DNA of 64,000 nt from Xiphophorus maculatus. Lineage: Eukaryota; Chordata; Actinopteri; Cyprinodontiformes; Poeciliidae. The first letter of the stretch is position 1. Every line of letters starts with the position of its first letter. Shown one piece after another: positions 25,701-47,000 of this stretch. The DNA lies in assembly GCF_002775205.1 (NCBI RefSeq), contig NC_036447.1, forward strand, positions 3,832,501 through 3,896,500, in the 5' to 3' direction. Position numbers and translations under genes: made by a program. The notes under the pieces were generated by a model. It was not told the DNA's origin, did not search any database, and saw nothing but the letters and a program-made list of their open reading frames with translations.

Positions 25701-27910
25701 ACAAACAATCTGGTCACATGAGGAGGAAATGAGCTGTGAGGAGACAGAGGACCTCTTACCAAATGGAAGGCCTCAGGAGAGTGCTGGAAGCTCAACAGCA
25801 TGTGGGAAAGCACGGATAGCGCCCCCTGCCGCACAATAGGGTACCACAGACGGCTGAATACCTGCAGGTCAAAATAAACAAAAAGCAAATATTTATAAAA
25901 TAAATTTAGGTCAAATCAAAGTCAATTTCTTTAACACGTTTGTCATAAAAGGTATAAAATATGAAATCAATGATATTAACCAGCAATAAATATGAACTAC
26001 TGTAATTAATTAATCTATTTCACACATTTGTAACATAATATTTAAATCCAACCTCCTCTACAATGAACCATAAACCAAGGAAGTTTTACAAACCAGTTCA
26101 ATTTTCAGCAGAGTGACATCTATAAGAATGGTAAACTTCTGAACAGCAGCCAGTCCTTTCAGTAGTGCGATGACCCAGGTATCCACATGTTGGGCCAGCG
26201 GCCAAGACAACCAGTCGATCATTCTTTAAAACACACAACAAACAAGTGTTAACAAGCATAAACTGCATATTACACACTGAAATTACAACATGCTTTCATC
26301 CTATAGCTTACAAGTGTAGAATACAAAGACATTAAGCTACCGGCTGAGAGCTTTGGTCATGCTTGCATCTCTGACGTTCTGGTCTGTGGTGAGACTCTTG
26401 ATGAGCACATTGATCATCTGGACAGGGATGTGCTGGACCAGACTAGCCAGGGCAATAGATGGGTCAAAGGATGGGTCTGAAAGAACAACAACATCGAGTC
26501 ACTTTTCTGTATAAAATATTTTAATATTTTCCTTGTAGCTTGTGAGATGTTTCCATTTAGATACTTCTTAACATCTAGATAGAAACATTTAAAACAAATT
26601 AAAATCTTCAGACAAGATAAAAAGCCAAACTGTACAAAAAACAGCTGTGGCAGCACAATTCATCATGTGTTTGTGGTCTACAAAAATCTCAGACGTGTTA
26701 TTTCCTGTTTTATTTTATGAATAATACCAATTTGTGAATATGTCTGCGGTTTCAGTTGGTATTAACTCAAGATTTTAGAGCATTTAAAGTTATACACTGC
26801 AAAAACACAAAATCTTACCAAGAATCTTTGTCTAGCTTCTAGTGCAAATATTTTAGTAGACTTGAATTAAGACAAAAATATCTCAATAATTCTTGAATAT
26901 AAATACAAAAAGTACTAGTTCCAGATTTTTCCCGCACTGAAAACATGAAAGATGTCTTGCTAAAAGTGAAAAACATCTGCCATCTATCTATATCAAAAGA
27001 ATTATTGACTTAAAACAAACTTATATGTCTTGCTGAAAAGTTATTTTAAGTTAGTTTTGACTTTTTTCATGTGAACCAATATATTTGCACTAGAAGCTAG
27101 ATAAAAAAAAATACTTGGTAAAATGTTGTATTTTTGCAGTGTATTTAATTTAAAATATCAGTTCCTTTGTCAATTTTAACAAACAAAAACAGTCTAACAA
27201 TTCCAGCAGACTAAATATATAGCTATACCTGTGGAGGAGATAATAGCAAAGACTTCTTGCAGTGAAGGCAACAGTGTGGCTGGCTCTGCCTTCCAGATGT
27301 TCTGTAGAAGAGTGCTGACCTTTGTCACCTGGCCTACATACTCTCTCAGTTCCCGCTCTTCACTGGCAAAGCACTGAAAGCAGCTGATGGTCCTCACTAG
27401 CTGCTGGCAGAACAAGACACCTGACTTTTCCCTCGGGATGCACTGCATAAAGTCTGACAGCAAAGTGCTGAGTCGGGCGCAGAGAGCTGGCTCAGGCCGT
27501 TCGCACACCATCCTCAAAACCTCCACTTGGATGACACTGAAGGTCTCCAGGACGGAGGGGCAGCTGATGAGCAGCCGCAGGCAGCAGTGGATGTAATCGA
27601 TTATTGCAGCATCTCTGTGTTCCAGCTGCCCGTAGCCCTGCTGGAGTAAACAGAGCACAAAGTCTTTGCAGAAGAAGAGCTCAAACTCGGGCCGGTGGTA
27701 GCGAGCATAGGCCTCCAGAACTTGCAGGCCAATCTGCTTCTGGAAAGCATCGTCACCGAGCAAGATGAGGCGGGTGGTGAGTGTGAATAGGGCTCGACAC
27801 TGTTCCTGCGTCACGTCGTTCTCTGCTGCTTCAACCACCTTCTTCACTATGGCCCTCTTCACCGGGACAGAGTGATCGGAGCTGATCAGGCCCTCCAGAA
27901 TCTTGTCCAT
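19712..27910 (-). CDS. usp38: USP38, ubiquitin carboxyl-terminal hydrolase 38 (complete)
   Basis: A cysteine deubiquitinase (peptidase family C19); mammalian USP38 is linked to TBK1/interferon signalling and chromatin. Coding exons, 5' to 3': 27910-27229, 26476-26341, 26223-26094, 25861-25760, 25422-25264, 25143-24950, 24873-24780, 24697-24591, 24096-22779, 19882-19712. Together they total 3093 bases (1030 aa plus stop) with one continuous frame; human USP38 is about 1042 aa. The start is MDKILEGL, as in human. Residues 1-400 form a helical repeat-like region. The Cys box GLINLGNTCYMNS puts the catalytic Cys at residue 454. Zinc-type CxxC pairs (RCMQC, FCEKC) and the His box SESGHYYSY follow. 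The C-terminus is a Gly run then FNTISRLVF. The start codon lies 9 bases into its exon, after a CTGCAG acceptor, so a separate 5' UTR exon precedes it. Confidence 0.97.
19742..19772 (-). repeat. Coding (GGA)n tract: poly-Gly near USP38 C-terminus
   Basis: A run of TCC triplets on the plus strand encodes about ten consecutive glycines between CGPS and FNT of USP38. The human protein also has a Gly run here, shorter as I recall it, so the tract is an ancestral coding microsatellite that probably varies in length. Confidence 0.85.
20803..21288. mobile_element. MITE, family B copy 1 (GGGTTGGGCAA TIR)
   Basis: It begins CAGGGTTGGGCAATAAATC and ends ATGTTGCCCAACTCTAC, giving an inverted terminal repeat with core TTGGGCAA. 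The interior shares long blocks with 62763-63245, including CTGCACAGCATTCTGGG, CAACTGACTCACTCAC, GTTACCTAGCAA and GTGCCTCATAAC. It lies in the last USP38 intron and has no coding frame. Confidence 0.8.
21320..21720. mobile_element. AT-rich repeat related to family C MITEs
   Basis: The left end GGGGCTGTTGCAAATGATTA and following GTGACGATTAATCGAGC resemble the ends of the elements at 33176, 40839, 48806 and 50005. The remainder is AT-rich and includes the phrase TTTTAGTCTCAAGTTT twice (21509, 21658). The borders are uncertain. Confidence 0.45.
22160..22652. mobile_element. MITE, family D copy 1 (AGCTGCAGTA TIR)
   Basis: The ends are inverted copies: AGCTGCAGTACATAACTTTT on the left and TTATAAAAGTTACATACTGCAGC on the right. 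The interior includes CTCCTGGCTCTGGAGGAGGG. It lies in the 2.9 kb last intron of USP38, just before the large catalytic exon. Related sequence occurs at 44640-44905. The open frames on both strands inside it are not genes. Confidence 0.75.
24128..24255. repeat. Dispersed AGAGGTGGGTAGAGTAG repeat
   Basis: The sequence AGAGGTGGGTAGAGTAGCCA followed by ACTCAAGTAAGAGTAAAAAA and ACTCAAGTACTGAGTAAC is a pattern I recognise from fish genomes as a common short interspersed element. It lies in the USP38 intron between 24096 and 24591. Its family and exact right end are uncertain. Confidence 0.5.
26793..27143. mobile_element. Palindromic MITE, family A copy 2
   Basis: This is the clearest copy of family A. 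It starts TACACTGCAAAAACACAAAATC and ends TTTTTGCAGTGTA, so its ends are inverted. Its arms carry CTAGTGCAAATATTT and its complement AATATATTTGCACTAG. It lies in the first coding intron of USP38 and has no coding capacity. Confidence 0.88.
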
Positions 27911-29213
27911 GATGTTGAGCTGCAGAGGGCAGAAGAAAGTGATTAGTTGGTAGAAAGTGGTAATACTTGGAAATACTGAGTAAGCCGTCATTCTTTTGTT
28001 ATTTTTGTAGACATCAAAAGTAGTTTTGTTCCCTCATAACAGAACTATTGGAAGAAAGAAACACATTTTACACATTTCTAATATTATAAAAGCTCACAGA
28101 ACTTTGCCAGTTTATCTGGCGGCCTGATAAATTAGTCATTAGACTTCTTTTTTTAATGAACACATTCTCAGAAATAACCAAGGAGGCAGACCAGTGAGCA
28201 GCACATTGTTCCTGTGAATCAGTAGATCGTTCAAGTCTCAAACAACCAAACTAGAGCCTTCTTTAAATCAAACACACAACACCTGTCCATGAAGTCACAA
28301 GTCTATAACTTAGTGAGATCGGAAATATAACCGGGCAACAGGTTCCAGAACAGATCGCTTCGCTTTGATTTATATTAGAAAATCCCTCATCTCTGAGAGA
28401 TCGAGATAAGTGGAGTAGATTGGTAAAAATTAGAGATACTCCATTTCTTTTTGTTGTAGTCTTTAAAATACCAGTATTTCTTTGTCTGTCTGATGACAGA
28501 ATTTTTTAGTACATTTTTTTTATTGTCCCAGCTACAATGATCCACTTGATAGATATGTTTTTTAAAGAACAAAAAAACCACAAAGCTAAGCAGTAATTTG
28601 GGTTTGTTTCATAACTTCAAATATTAAATCTGATGATCAAATGTTATGTTCAATTACTCAAGTAAGCTTTTAACCAAGTACGTTTTTACTGTTACAGCTT
28701 TAAAATATACCTTTAGCAGGCAGGTAGCTATCATTTGTAAGATTTTTTTTTCATTTCCTCTTTTAAGTATTCTAATGTGAACATTTAATAATTATTTCGA
28801 TATTTTAACTACAGAAATGAAAATTATTTATTTGGTACGATAAATACCAAATAAGTGAACAGTATTTTCTGCTTCATTTAATACACTGAATGAGAAAGCA
28901 GTAATTGATGTGTTGTTTCTGTTCTGTAGAAACTGGCAGCTAGCGTGCTAATGCTAGTTGCTTCTTTAAATTTAACAAATGCCTATAAACGGTTACGAGC
29001 TATAGCAGATTATTAACAAAATGTAACCCCGAAGCGGTAATGATTATTATAAAACCTGCAGAAGTCCATATTCCAACCCGATAAATAAAGTAATCACACC
29101 ATAATAACAACAAAGCAACGAAACAGGCCGATAACCGTCAGGTACCACTCTGACTTAGCATAAATACCACCACAATACACCCGCAATTCATAAGCGTATC
29201 AACTTGAACTTAC

Positions 29214-29400
29214 CTGAATTCAGCATGTCAACACATTCCAAACTAAATGTAAAAGCTCTCAGGCCGAGTCAAACACCTCCTGACAGATGAAACAGTTTTA
29301 TTCAGGTTTCATTTGAGCGTTCAGAATCAGCTGATTAACCTTCCACTACCGTCATTCCAACTGCCGACAACCGGTGTTGTGCTGAAAAACGCACCCCTGC
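29214..29400 (-). promoter_or_regulatory. USP38 5' UTR exon and promoter
   Basis: A consensus donor TTCAG/GTAAGT on the minus strand (exon end 29214) pairs with the CTGCAG acceptor at 27920, nine bases before the USP38 ATG. This gives a non-coding first exon and an intron of about 1.3 kb. The exon's upstream limit is unknown; the CpG-containing sequence up to about 29400 is the likely promoter. No TATA box was seen. Confidence 0.6.
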
Positions 29401-30730
29401 CGTAAAACGTAACTGTTGTTTTTAAAGACAGATAGTTTTTTTAATACTGTTTTGATGTTTTAAAAATAAGTAGGGTATTTCTATATAGCAACTAAGAACG
29501 CTTTAGATTTACTTTGTCTTTATATGGACATACTTAGTCTATTTATAGATAATTAGTTCTTTTTGCATCAGGGGTGCTTCTCTGCTTTTTGTCGCCAGAA
29601 CACCAGCGTCATCGTAAGGACCTTTGGACGAAGAAGCTGTTTTACTGATGCCTGTTACAGTATAGATGTGCTTCATTATAATATTAATTCGAATAAATCC
29701 TTTTTTCTTATTAATGGTTATACGTCATAAAAATTGTATGGATTTTAACAAAACAAATATTTAAACATGCGTTTCACTCAAACGCTCTCGTCCATTTCAT
29801 GTTTGAATATCTACGGAAGCTTGTCAGTTGCTATTTCAAAAGTTTATATACATGAGGTCAGAATATTTTAAAAATTATTTTTAAAATATGGAAAATATAT
29901 TACAGAATCCTTTGAAAAAAATATGGAGAATATGTCAAAGTCAATCTGACTAACACAATGTTATTTCGAAATTACAAATCTGGTAACCAACAAATTATTT
30001 CAGCCTAATTTAGCCATCTGCCTGTAACCTCATGTATTTACAAGTAAATGTTTATTATTACGTATTAGCCCATAAAAATAAAATAAAAATTAACATTGGG
30101 CTTTTATTTTTTGTCTAAAACCGACTTGTTACAAACTCGTTAATTCATTCAAAGAATTGCCTTTAATTGGTTTATAGGTTGTTATTAATTCTGTTCAGCA
30201 ATAGCAAGACGCATTGCTACTGCAAAACAATAAAATTAATAATATAATTTACAGCAATCAATCATTTCTTACTTTCAGAATTTGGATCTAGGAATTACGT
30301 CACACTAAACGCATGGTGCGTTTCATTTCCATAATCGCAAGTCGGAATTTCCGAGTGCAAAGTTAGAAAGTGTAATTTTTTATGTGATAATTTTACTTCC
30401 TTAATTTTTTTTGGTTCTTTTAATTTAATGTGTTTTGTGTAGCTTATAAATATATTATGCACTATTGTATTGTATTGTATTGCTTGAACAATAGTTTTTT
30501 TCACTGAATAATTGAATCATAATTTGAAAAGTGTTTTATTGTTGGCTCACTTTTTTGCTTCTTGTTTGTTTACTTGGGTGATATTTATACAGGATGTTTT
30601 GATAATATGAAATATTTAAGTGTGACAAAAAATATATATAAGGGGGACATATTTTTCCAGCACTGTAAGGCGTTGTATGCCATACGAGGTCAGTCTTAGT
30701 GACATTTTCAAGGGTCCGCGAAAGCAGCAC
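29400..30730. other. Spacer between divergent USP38 and SMARCA5
   Basis: About 1.3 kb, mostly AT-rich, with no supported gene. GC rises only at the two ends, near the USP38 first exon and the SMARCA5 promoter. A TATTG tandem run lies at about 30464-30482. Confidence 0.55.
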
Positions 30731-30737
30731 TTACAAG

Positions 30738-30747
30738 TCTCGCGAGA
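30738..30747. promoter_or_regulatory. TCTCGCGAGA palindrome, SMARCA5 promoter
   Basis: The exact palindrome TCTCGCGAGA lies 205 bases upstream of the SMARCA5 ATG. A related half-site GCGCGAGA follows at 30773-30780. This palindrome is a known CpG-island promoter element bound by BANP (earlier attributed to ZBTB33/Kaiso) that drives housekeeping genes. The position fits a core promoter for SMARCA5. Binding in this species is inferred. Confidence 0.75.
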
Positions 30748-30952
30748 GATCACGTTTACCGGGTAGCTTTGTAGCGCGAGAAAAACCTTGCTAGCGTGCT
30801 GGCTGTTCAACCGGCGCGTCTTTCATTATAAACAGTAGTTCAGACTAAGCCCGTTAAGGTTCAGGAAAAACATTAACGGTCGTTTCAACAAGATATATTA
30901 AGGCACTAATTAACCGACCATATCTCTGAACTGAAGAGAAATTTCCGTCAAA

Positions 30953-41394
<10,442 letters not shown>

Positions 41395-41788
41395 GGCAGC
41401 TCACAAAATAAAAGATGAGAATTTTACCATGTCAACCAGCTCCAGCGTCATTAGTCCTAGTTTCCGTCTGTTCTGCAGGCTGTGATGATGTACTGTGTTT
41501 GAAATCCACCCCAACTGCTCTGGTTGTTTTAGGGAAGTGTTACTTTATGGGCCTGCATTGTCGTCACTGACCTGAACACTTCAGCTGTGCTGGTTTAGAT
41601 TTTTTGTTTGGTAGTTTTGTTTGTTTTTTATTATTAGATGTTAACTGAAATAATTGTATTTATGCCATTTGGTTGCACTGCATTCCATTGCTCAAAATGT
41701 ACCCTTTGTATTATTTTTTTTTTTTTGGAAACATCTGTTCTTGCATCTCTTTGGAGTAAAAAATGTCTTTTTGAGCATCACAAATAAA
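41395..41788 (+). terminator. SMARCA5 3' UTR and poly(A) signal
   Basis: No coding sequence follows the SMARCA5 stop. An AATAAA hexamer at 41783-41788 is a good candidate poly(A) signal; an earlier AATAAA at 41406-41411 lies only 12 bases after the stop and is less likely. The actual cleavage site cannot be seen. Confidence 0.55.
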
Positions 41789-41898
41789 TCTCCCCTTTTT
41801 ATATTAAAACTTCTAGTTAGGCTTTTCTATGAAATTAAGCTTTAGATCATATTTGCCCCCGGTAGAATAGGCCATGGACTTCATTTTTTATTTTAGAT

Positions 41899-42700
41899 TT
41901 ATGTCATGTTATGTCATTCCCTCATTATAAACAAACCCATAGCAGTATTTTGACTCATTCTGCAAATGCTCCTAAGAACAAATGGCATCAATGGACGGAC
42001 TGGAGAAGCATGATGGCGTGTTGGAACCGGTAGGAGGTTCTTAAAGAGACGGATACAGTTATGATCCGAAGTCAAATAGTTATTTTTGATATAAAACAAC
42101 TGAAGGGAATGTAGTTGATTTTGATATATGTACCTGCAAAATACGTAACTCTTTAAAATGTTTTTCAATGGGGCATTATTATGTAAATGAAACTTTTCAG
42201 AGCTTTATATCATGTTAAAATGTCATTCCTTCATCAAAAACAAACCCAGAGTGTTTGACTCATTCTGCAGCTGGTTCTGGAACAGTCCAAACGGCGTGGA
42301 GAAGCATTGTTGTGATGAGCTGAAAAAGGAGGCGAGTCGGTAACTAGGAGGTTCTTAAAGAGACAGACCAATTTCAAGGCGCCAAGTCAAAACCAGTTAT
42401 TTTTGGTATGTAACGAAGGTAATAGTTCACTGATTGCGCTATAAAATGGCACTAAGTGCCTGGAAAATACATAATCCTACGTATTATTTAAAAGACTTTT
42501 TATTTATTTATTTTTTTAGCTTCGTATGTTATTAGCTCATTGAAAACACATCCAGTGTTTCTTTGACTCGTAAGCATTTTGACTCATTCTGCAACTGCTC
42601 CTAAGAATGGAGACATGAATGGACGGCACAGACTTACTGAAGGGGGCGTGTCTTAAAGAGACAGGCCTAGTTGAATGCTTCACAATATAATCTAACAAAA
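41899..42700. repeat. Three diverged ~300-bp tandem units
   Basis: Three consecutive blocks begin at about 41899, 42205 and 42520. Each carries TTTTGACTCATTCTGCA or TTTGACTCATTCTGCA, a related GGA(C/T)GG or GCGTGGAGAAGCAT segment, and TTCTTAAAGAGACRG. Units 1 and 2 share AGGAGGTTCTTAAAGAGAC exactly. The third is shorter. Similarity is patchy, so the duplication is old. It lies between the SMARCA5 3' UTR and the FREM3 3' end. Confidence 0.7.
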
Positions 42701-44041
42701 GTCGCACATCTGTCATAGTGCTGGATGTTCAGCTCTACTCTTGTGATGTCATCCATCCCATATGTACACAAAGCAGCATTGGATTAGATCTTCAAAGCAG
42801 TTTTAAAAATTTTGAAATCATCACGTAAATGTAGTTTTTATTTCTCCCTTCATTTATGAAAAGGAACAATTCAGTAATAAAGAAAAGAGCAAATACATCC
42901 CTCTTTAAATAAGACACTTCTTAAAGGAAAAAATGACATTTCATTTGGCTGTAAAAATGTAGTTTATCCAAAGCTTGGGATTTGTTACCAATGACATTTT
43001 GCTTATTTAATATCTTCCTTATGAAAATGTTTTCTTTATCTTCTTGAACTGATCAACAAAACTGAAAAATTAAATTTAACCCTCCTTTAATATTTACACA
43101 GCTCATTCTGAACAAAGGTTTTTCATGGTGCATTTACAATCCCTTTAACAATGTAGTGCCATTAATCAGCTGACGTAACATTTGATCACATTCATTCAGA
43201 TCTGCTTTGTCCATTCAGTCTTTTTTACTCTGCTCGTCACAAAACTCAATAATGAATTGCAACAATAAAAAAATAAAATAAAAGTTATGCATAGAAAAAT
43301 TGTCTTTTGAGATGAAAGTTTCCATTTAGTTGTAAATTTGTTTCATCTAAACTGCAAAAACAAAATCTTTCCAAATATTTTTGGTCTAGTTTCTAGTTAA
43401 AATGTCTTACTATTGAAATAAGACAAAACTAATTCACATGCAACTTCTCAACAAAATAAAAGCTTGTTCTAAGTAAATAATTCTTTAATGTTGATTTAAA
43501 AATGTGCTGCAATTCCACTGACAAACTGTTTCACTTATAATATATTTTCCCATGTTATAAGTGAATTCATCTACCAGTGGATCTAGTACTTTTAAAATCA
43601 ACATTAGAGGATTATTTACTTAAAACAAGCTCCTACATATTTCAGGAAATACTAAGACATTTAAACTAGAGACCAGGCCAAAACTATTTGGTAAGATTTT
43701 GTGTTTTTGCAGTGTACGGCATGCATCTGCAAACACAAGATAAACTGTAGTATTTTACAGCAGGACATTAGATAAACAAGGCCAGTATTTTAGGGTAGAA
43801 TCCACATATTTCAATAATTCTGAAAAGGCTTCATCAAGGCACAACCTACAGAATACTAGTGTTAAAATGAGCCTCAAAGCTGGGACGCTGTCTGCATGAG
43901 GGCGCTGCGCGCCGACAGCCTTCGCTGTCCACACGTTGCACTCGGTTTTATCCAGTGCTACAATCAAAGGCACAGTGGTGAGGAAGACTGTTGCAGTCTT
44001 TTCAAGAGGAGACTGAAGATGAAGAGAATCGGAGCCCGCAT
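42700..44041. other. Spacer downstream of SMARCA5 and FREM3
   Basis: AT-rich sequence with no supported exon. The right part (43720-44041) is the likely FREM3 3' UTR. It contains one family A MITE (43349-43716). No FREM3 poly(A) signal could be chosen with confidence. Confidence 0.5.
43349..43716. mobile_element. Palindromic MITE, family A copy 3
   Basis: It runs from AAACTGCAAAAACAAAATC to GTTTTTGCAGTGTA with inverted arms meeting at CCACTGACAAACTGTTTCAC and ATTCATCTACCAGTGG. It lies close to the FREM3 3' end, perhaps within its 3' UTR. Confidence 0.85.
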
Positions 44042-47000
44042 TTAGACCTCAGAGCTGTCTGAACTGCTCCACATGCCTGCAGGCCTGTAGCCTGAGTAGG
44101 CAGATGAGGAGGAAGTGGCATACGGAGGGAACTGAGCTTCCTTTTCCTTCCTCTTGTGCCTCAGCAGCAGAATGACAACGATGGCGATGAGGCAGATGAG
44201 CAAGATCAGAGCTGCGATTCCCACCAGCATGGGCAGGAAGGAGGTGTCAGCCGGCTCTCTGCCCGAGCTCTCCAGCAGGGGGCGCTCCAGGAGGCGGTCA
44301 CCGCTGGGCGACCAGGGTTGCCGCTGGCTCACCACCATGCGGTCAGATCGGTCCAGAGCGATGTGCTGGATGTTGGTGCCCCGGTTGTTTTTGATGCCAA
44401 TGTCCTGGGCCACAGCAGGACCGGAGAGCGCCGGGGCGGCCCTGCGTTGGCGACCGCCTGCGTCCGAGACGTGAGGCTGCGCGACCGAAGAGACGCTGTG
44501 TTGGAGGTACTCCACGCTGCGTTTGCCAATGTGACGGTTCGCATTCTCTCTGGAGCGGAGGGTGTAGATAGTGTGGATGAACCATTCCCGACCAGCAGCC
44601 ACCTGGAAAAGAAAGCAAAAATATTTCTATTATTCTTCCCTCTTAAAGCTGCAGTAACTTTTATAAAAATATGGTTTTCACATATTTGTTAAAATTATCA
44701 TTTTGTTGTGACAGTGTAGTATAAGACATATAGTCTGTGAAAAAAAAATAAAAATCAAGTTGTCTTCCCCCAGTGCTCCCAGTACTAACTGCAGAAATTT
44801 ACCACTCAGTAAGAAACAACCAATCAGCGCCAGGAGGCGGGTCTTAATGCTGTTAATCACTTTCGTCACTCATCATTTATTTCTGCTGGAGCTGATTAGC
44901 TGAACCCTCAAGAGTAAAGATAAGGAAGACTGTAGACTTTATAGGTAGTGCTAATGATAATTGGTTATTATTTCCAATCTGTGAGTGGCACTAGTACTTT
45001 TTTTCTTAAATCAATATTTAAGAATTATTAACCTAAAACAAACTTCTACTTCTTGAAGTTACGTGTTAGCTGGTTTTGTCTTATTTCAAATGTACTAAAC
45101 TATTTTCAATAGAAAGTAGACCAAAAATACTTGGTAAGATATAGTATTTTTGAGGTGTGTTTTTAAAAAGCAGGAGGAAAACTGAACAAAGACCTGAGAG
45201 ATGCATCATCTTCAAGTTTTCAGAAGAAAAGAAAAAAACATTTTTCCACATTTTGTTGCTGGACATCATCGGTCTGAGAGACACGGACCTGAAAAAGTGG
45301 TGAAGAAGAGAGCATGAAACCGTCTGACCCTGGTTGTGTGACCAACGTTTGAGCTCCAGATGCATCTTGGGCCAGTTTGGCCTTAAAAGAAACGTCCCCA
45401 AATGCTGAAGCTTGAGTCTCTGGCTGGGCTTTGTCCTGAAGAACCACGCACATTAAAATTACAACAAGTATCAGCAACAAATCTTCTAAAATACCTCAAA
45501 TTTTGTTGCATCCTACCAAGATCTTGAATCTGTAGAGCAGAGAGGGAGCGTCTGCCAGGCAGCCATACTCCCTGTTGGTAGGGTTGTACTTGGGGACGTA
45601 TCCATCCGCCCCAGTGCAGAGGAAGACCTTCTCAATGCTGCAGGAGAAGGAGTCGCCCAGGTTCTGCACAGGATCTACCATAACACGGCCGTAAATAGTG
45701 GAGCCTGAAACAAAAGGACAGCAGACGTGTGAGAGAGTCTATAAATCATAAAGGTTGTAGTATTCTGTGTCGCCACTAGATGGCAGTGGTGTTCAACCTT
45801 CTGAAAAAGCAGCATCAGTTCCTTCTCCAAAGCCCATGGAGCCGTCAGACAACCAGAGCTCTTTCTTAGACAGCAGGAACATCTGAGTGTTTAGACTAAA
45901 TTCAGCCGCCACTGGGTCGCTCACCTACAAGAGAAGGATTACACATCCAAAAGACCATGACTCTGGAGGTAAATCAAGGTCACCAAGTCATTTTATGCAC
46001 CACTAATCTGGAACAAACTTCAAGAAAACTGCAAAACAGTTCATTTAAACAACCCAGCTGTTAGGAGCCGCTTTTGACTAAGAATAACTGGAACACTGAT
46101 CATTATAGTTGACGATGGCATTTGACAAAATGTGATGTTTAGTGTTAGTTCCATAATTGTTATGACGCCTGTTGCAATAAATCATTTAATTGCATGATAT
46201 ATTAAAACAAGCTAATTGTTTTTCTCTTTTCTCACTCACCAAAAACTGGATGATAGTCTGGCGCTTTGCTCTTAACCAGCATCTTTTTTTTTCTCCCCCC
46301 CGGGGGGCTTTTGTGGGCTCTAGTGTCCCTTATATGAAAGTAGGCTGACAGGAAAGTGGGGAAGACATGCGGCAAATATCGCCGGGTCCGGGAATCGAAC
46401 CCGCGACGGCCGCGTTGAGGACTCAAGGCCTCCAAACGTGGGTCGCGCTATGCCCTACGCCACCACAGCACGCCCCAACCAGCATCTTTTTTAAAGGACA
46501 ATTACATCTATAGAGACTTCATAATTCATAATTTCATTTGTTTTTTGTAGTGTTGTTTTATAGTGTAAACACTTCCTTGTTGCTGAAATGTGCTAATCAA
46601 ATAACTTGACTTAAACTTTTTTTTAATTAAGGATCTTCCACTTTTTAGCATTGAAACAAGTTCCAATGTGTTTTTTTTTTTTTTAAACCAGTTTTATCTA
46701 GGTAGGCTTTGGAGTTGTAAAGCATTCACACAGAAGGTCTTATTGACGCCATATTTAAGTAACAGTATGAACGACCACTAAAAAAAAACCCAATTCACAT
46801 CTCAGCAAAGAACTGGAATTGAGAATCAAGGCCTGCTGTAGTGCCAATACTGTGCACAACACAATTCAATTTCCATTTGCTCAAAGAAAAACTCGTTCTG
46901 CTTAATTGTGCCCTGGTTAACTAATGGGGTTGATGTACCTGCTGGAAGCGAATGTCCATGTCAAAAGTGAGCGACTCTCTCGGGTGGCAGACAGGAGGGA

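Noticed and set aside
46376..46476. tRNA gene
   Set aside because: Box A/B sequences are present, but they are the head of a SINE with a tail and target duplication; no proper cloverleaf was seen.
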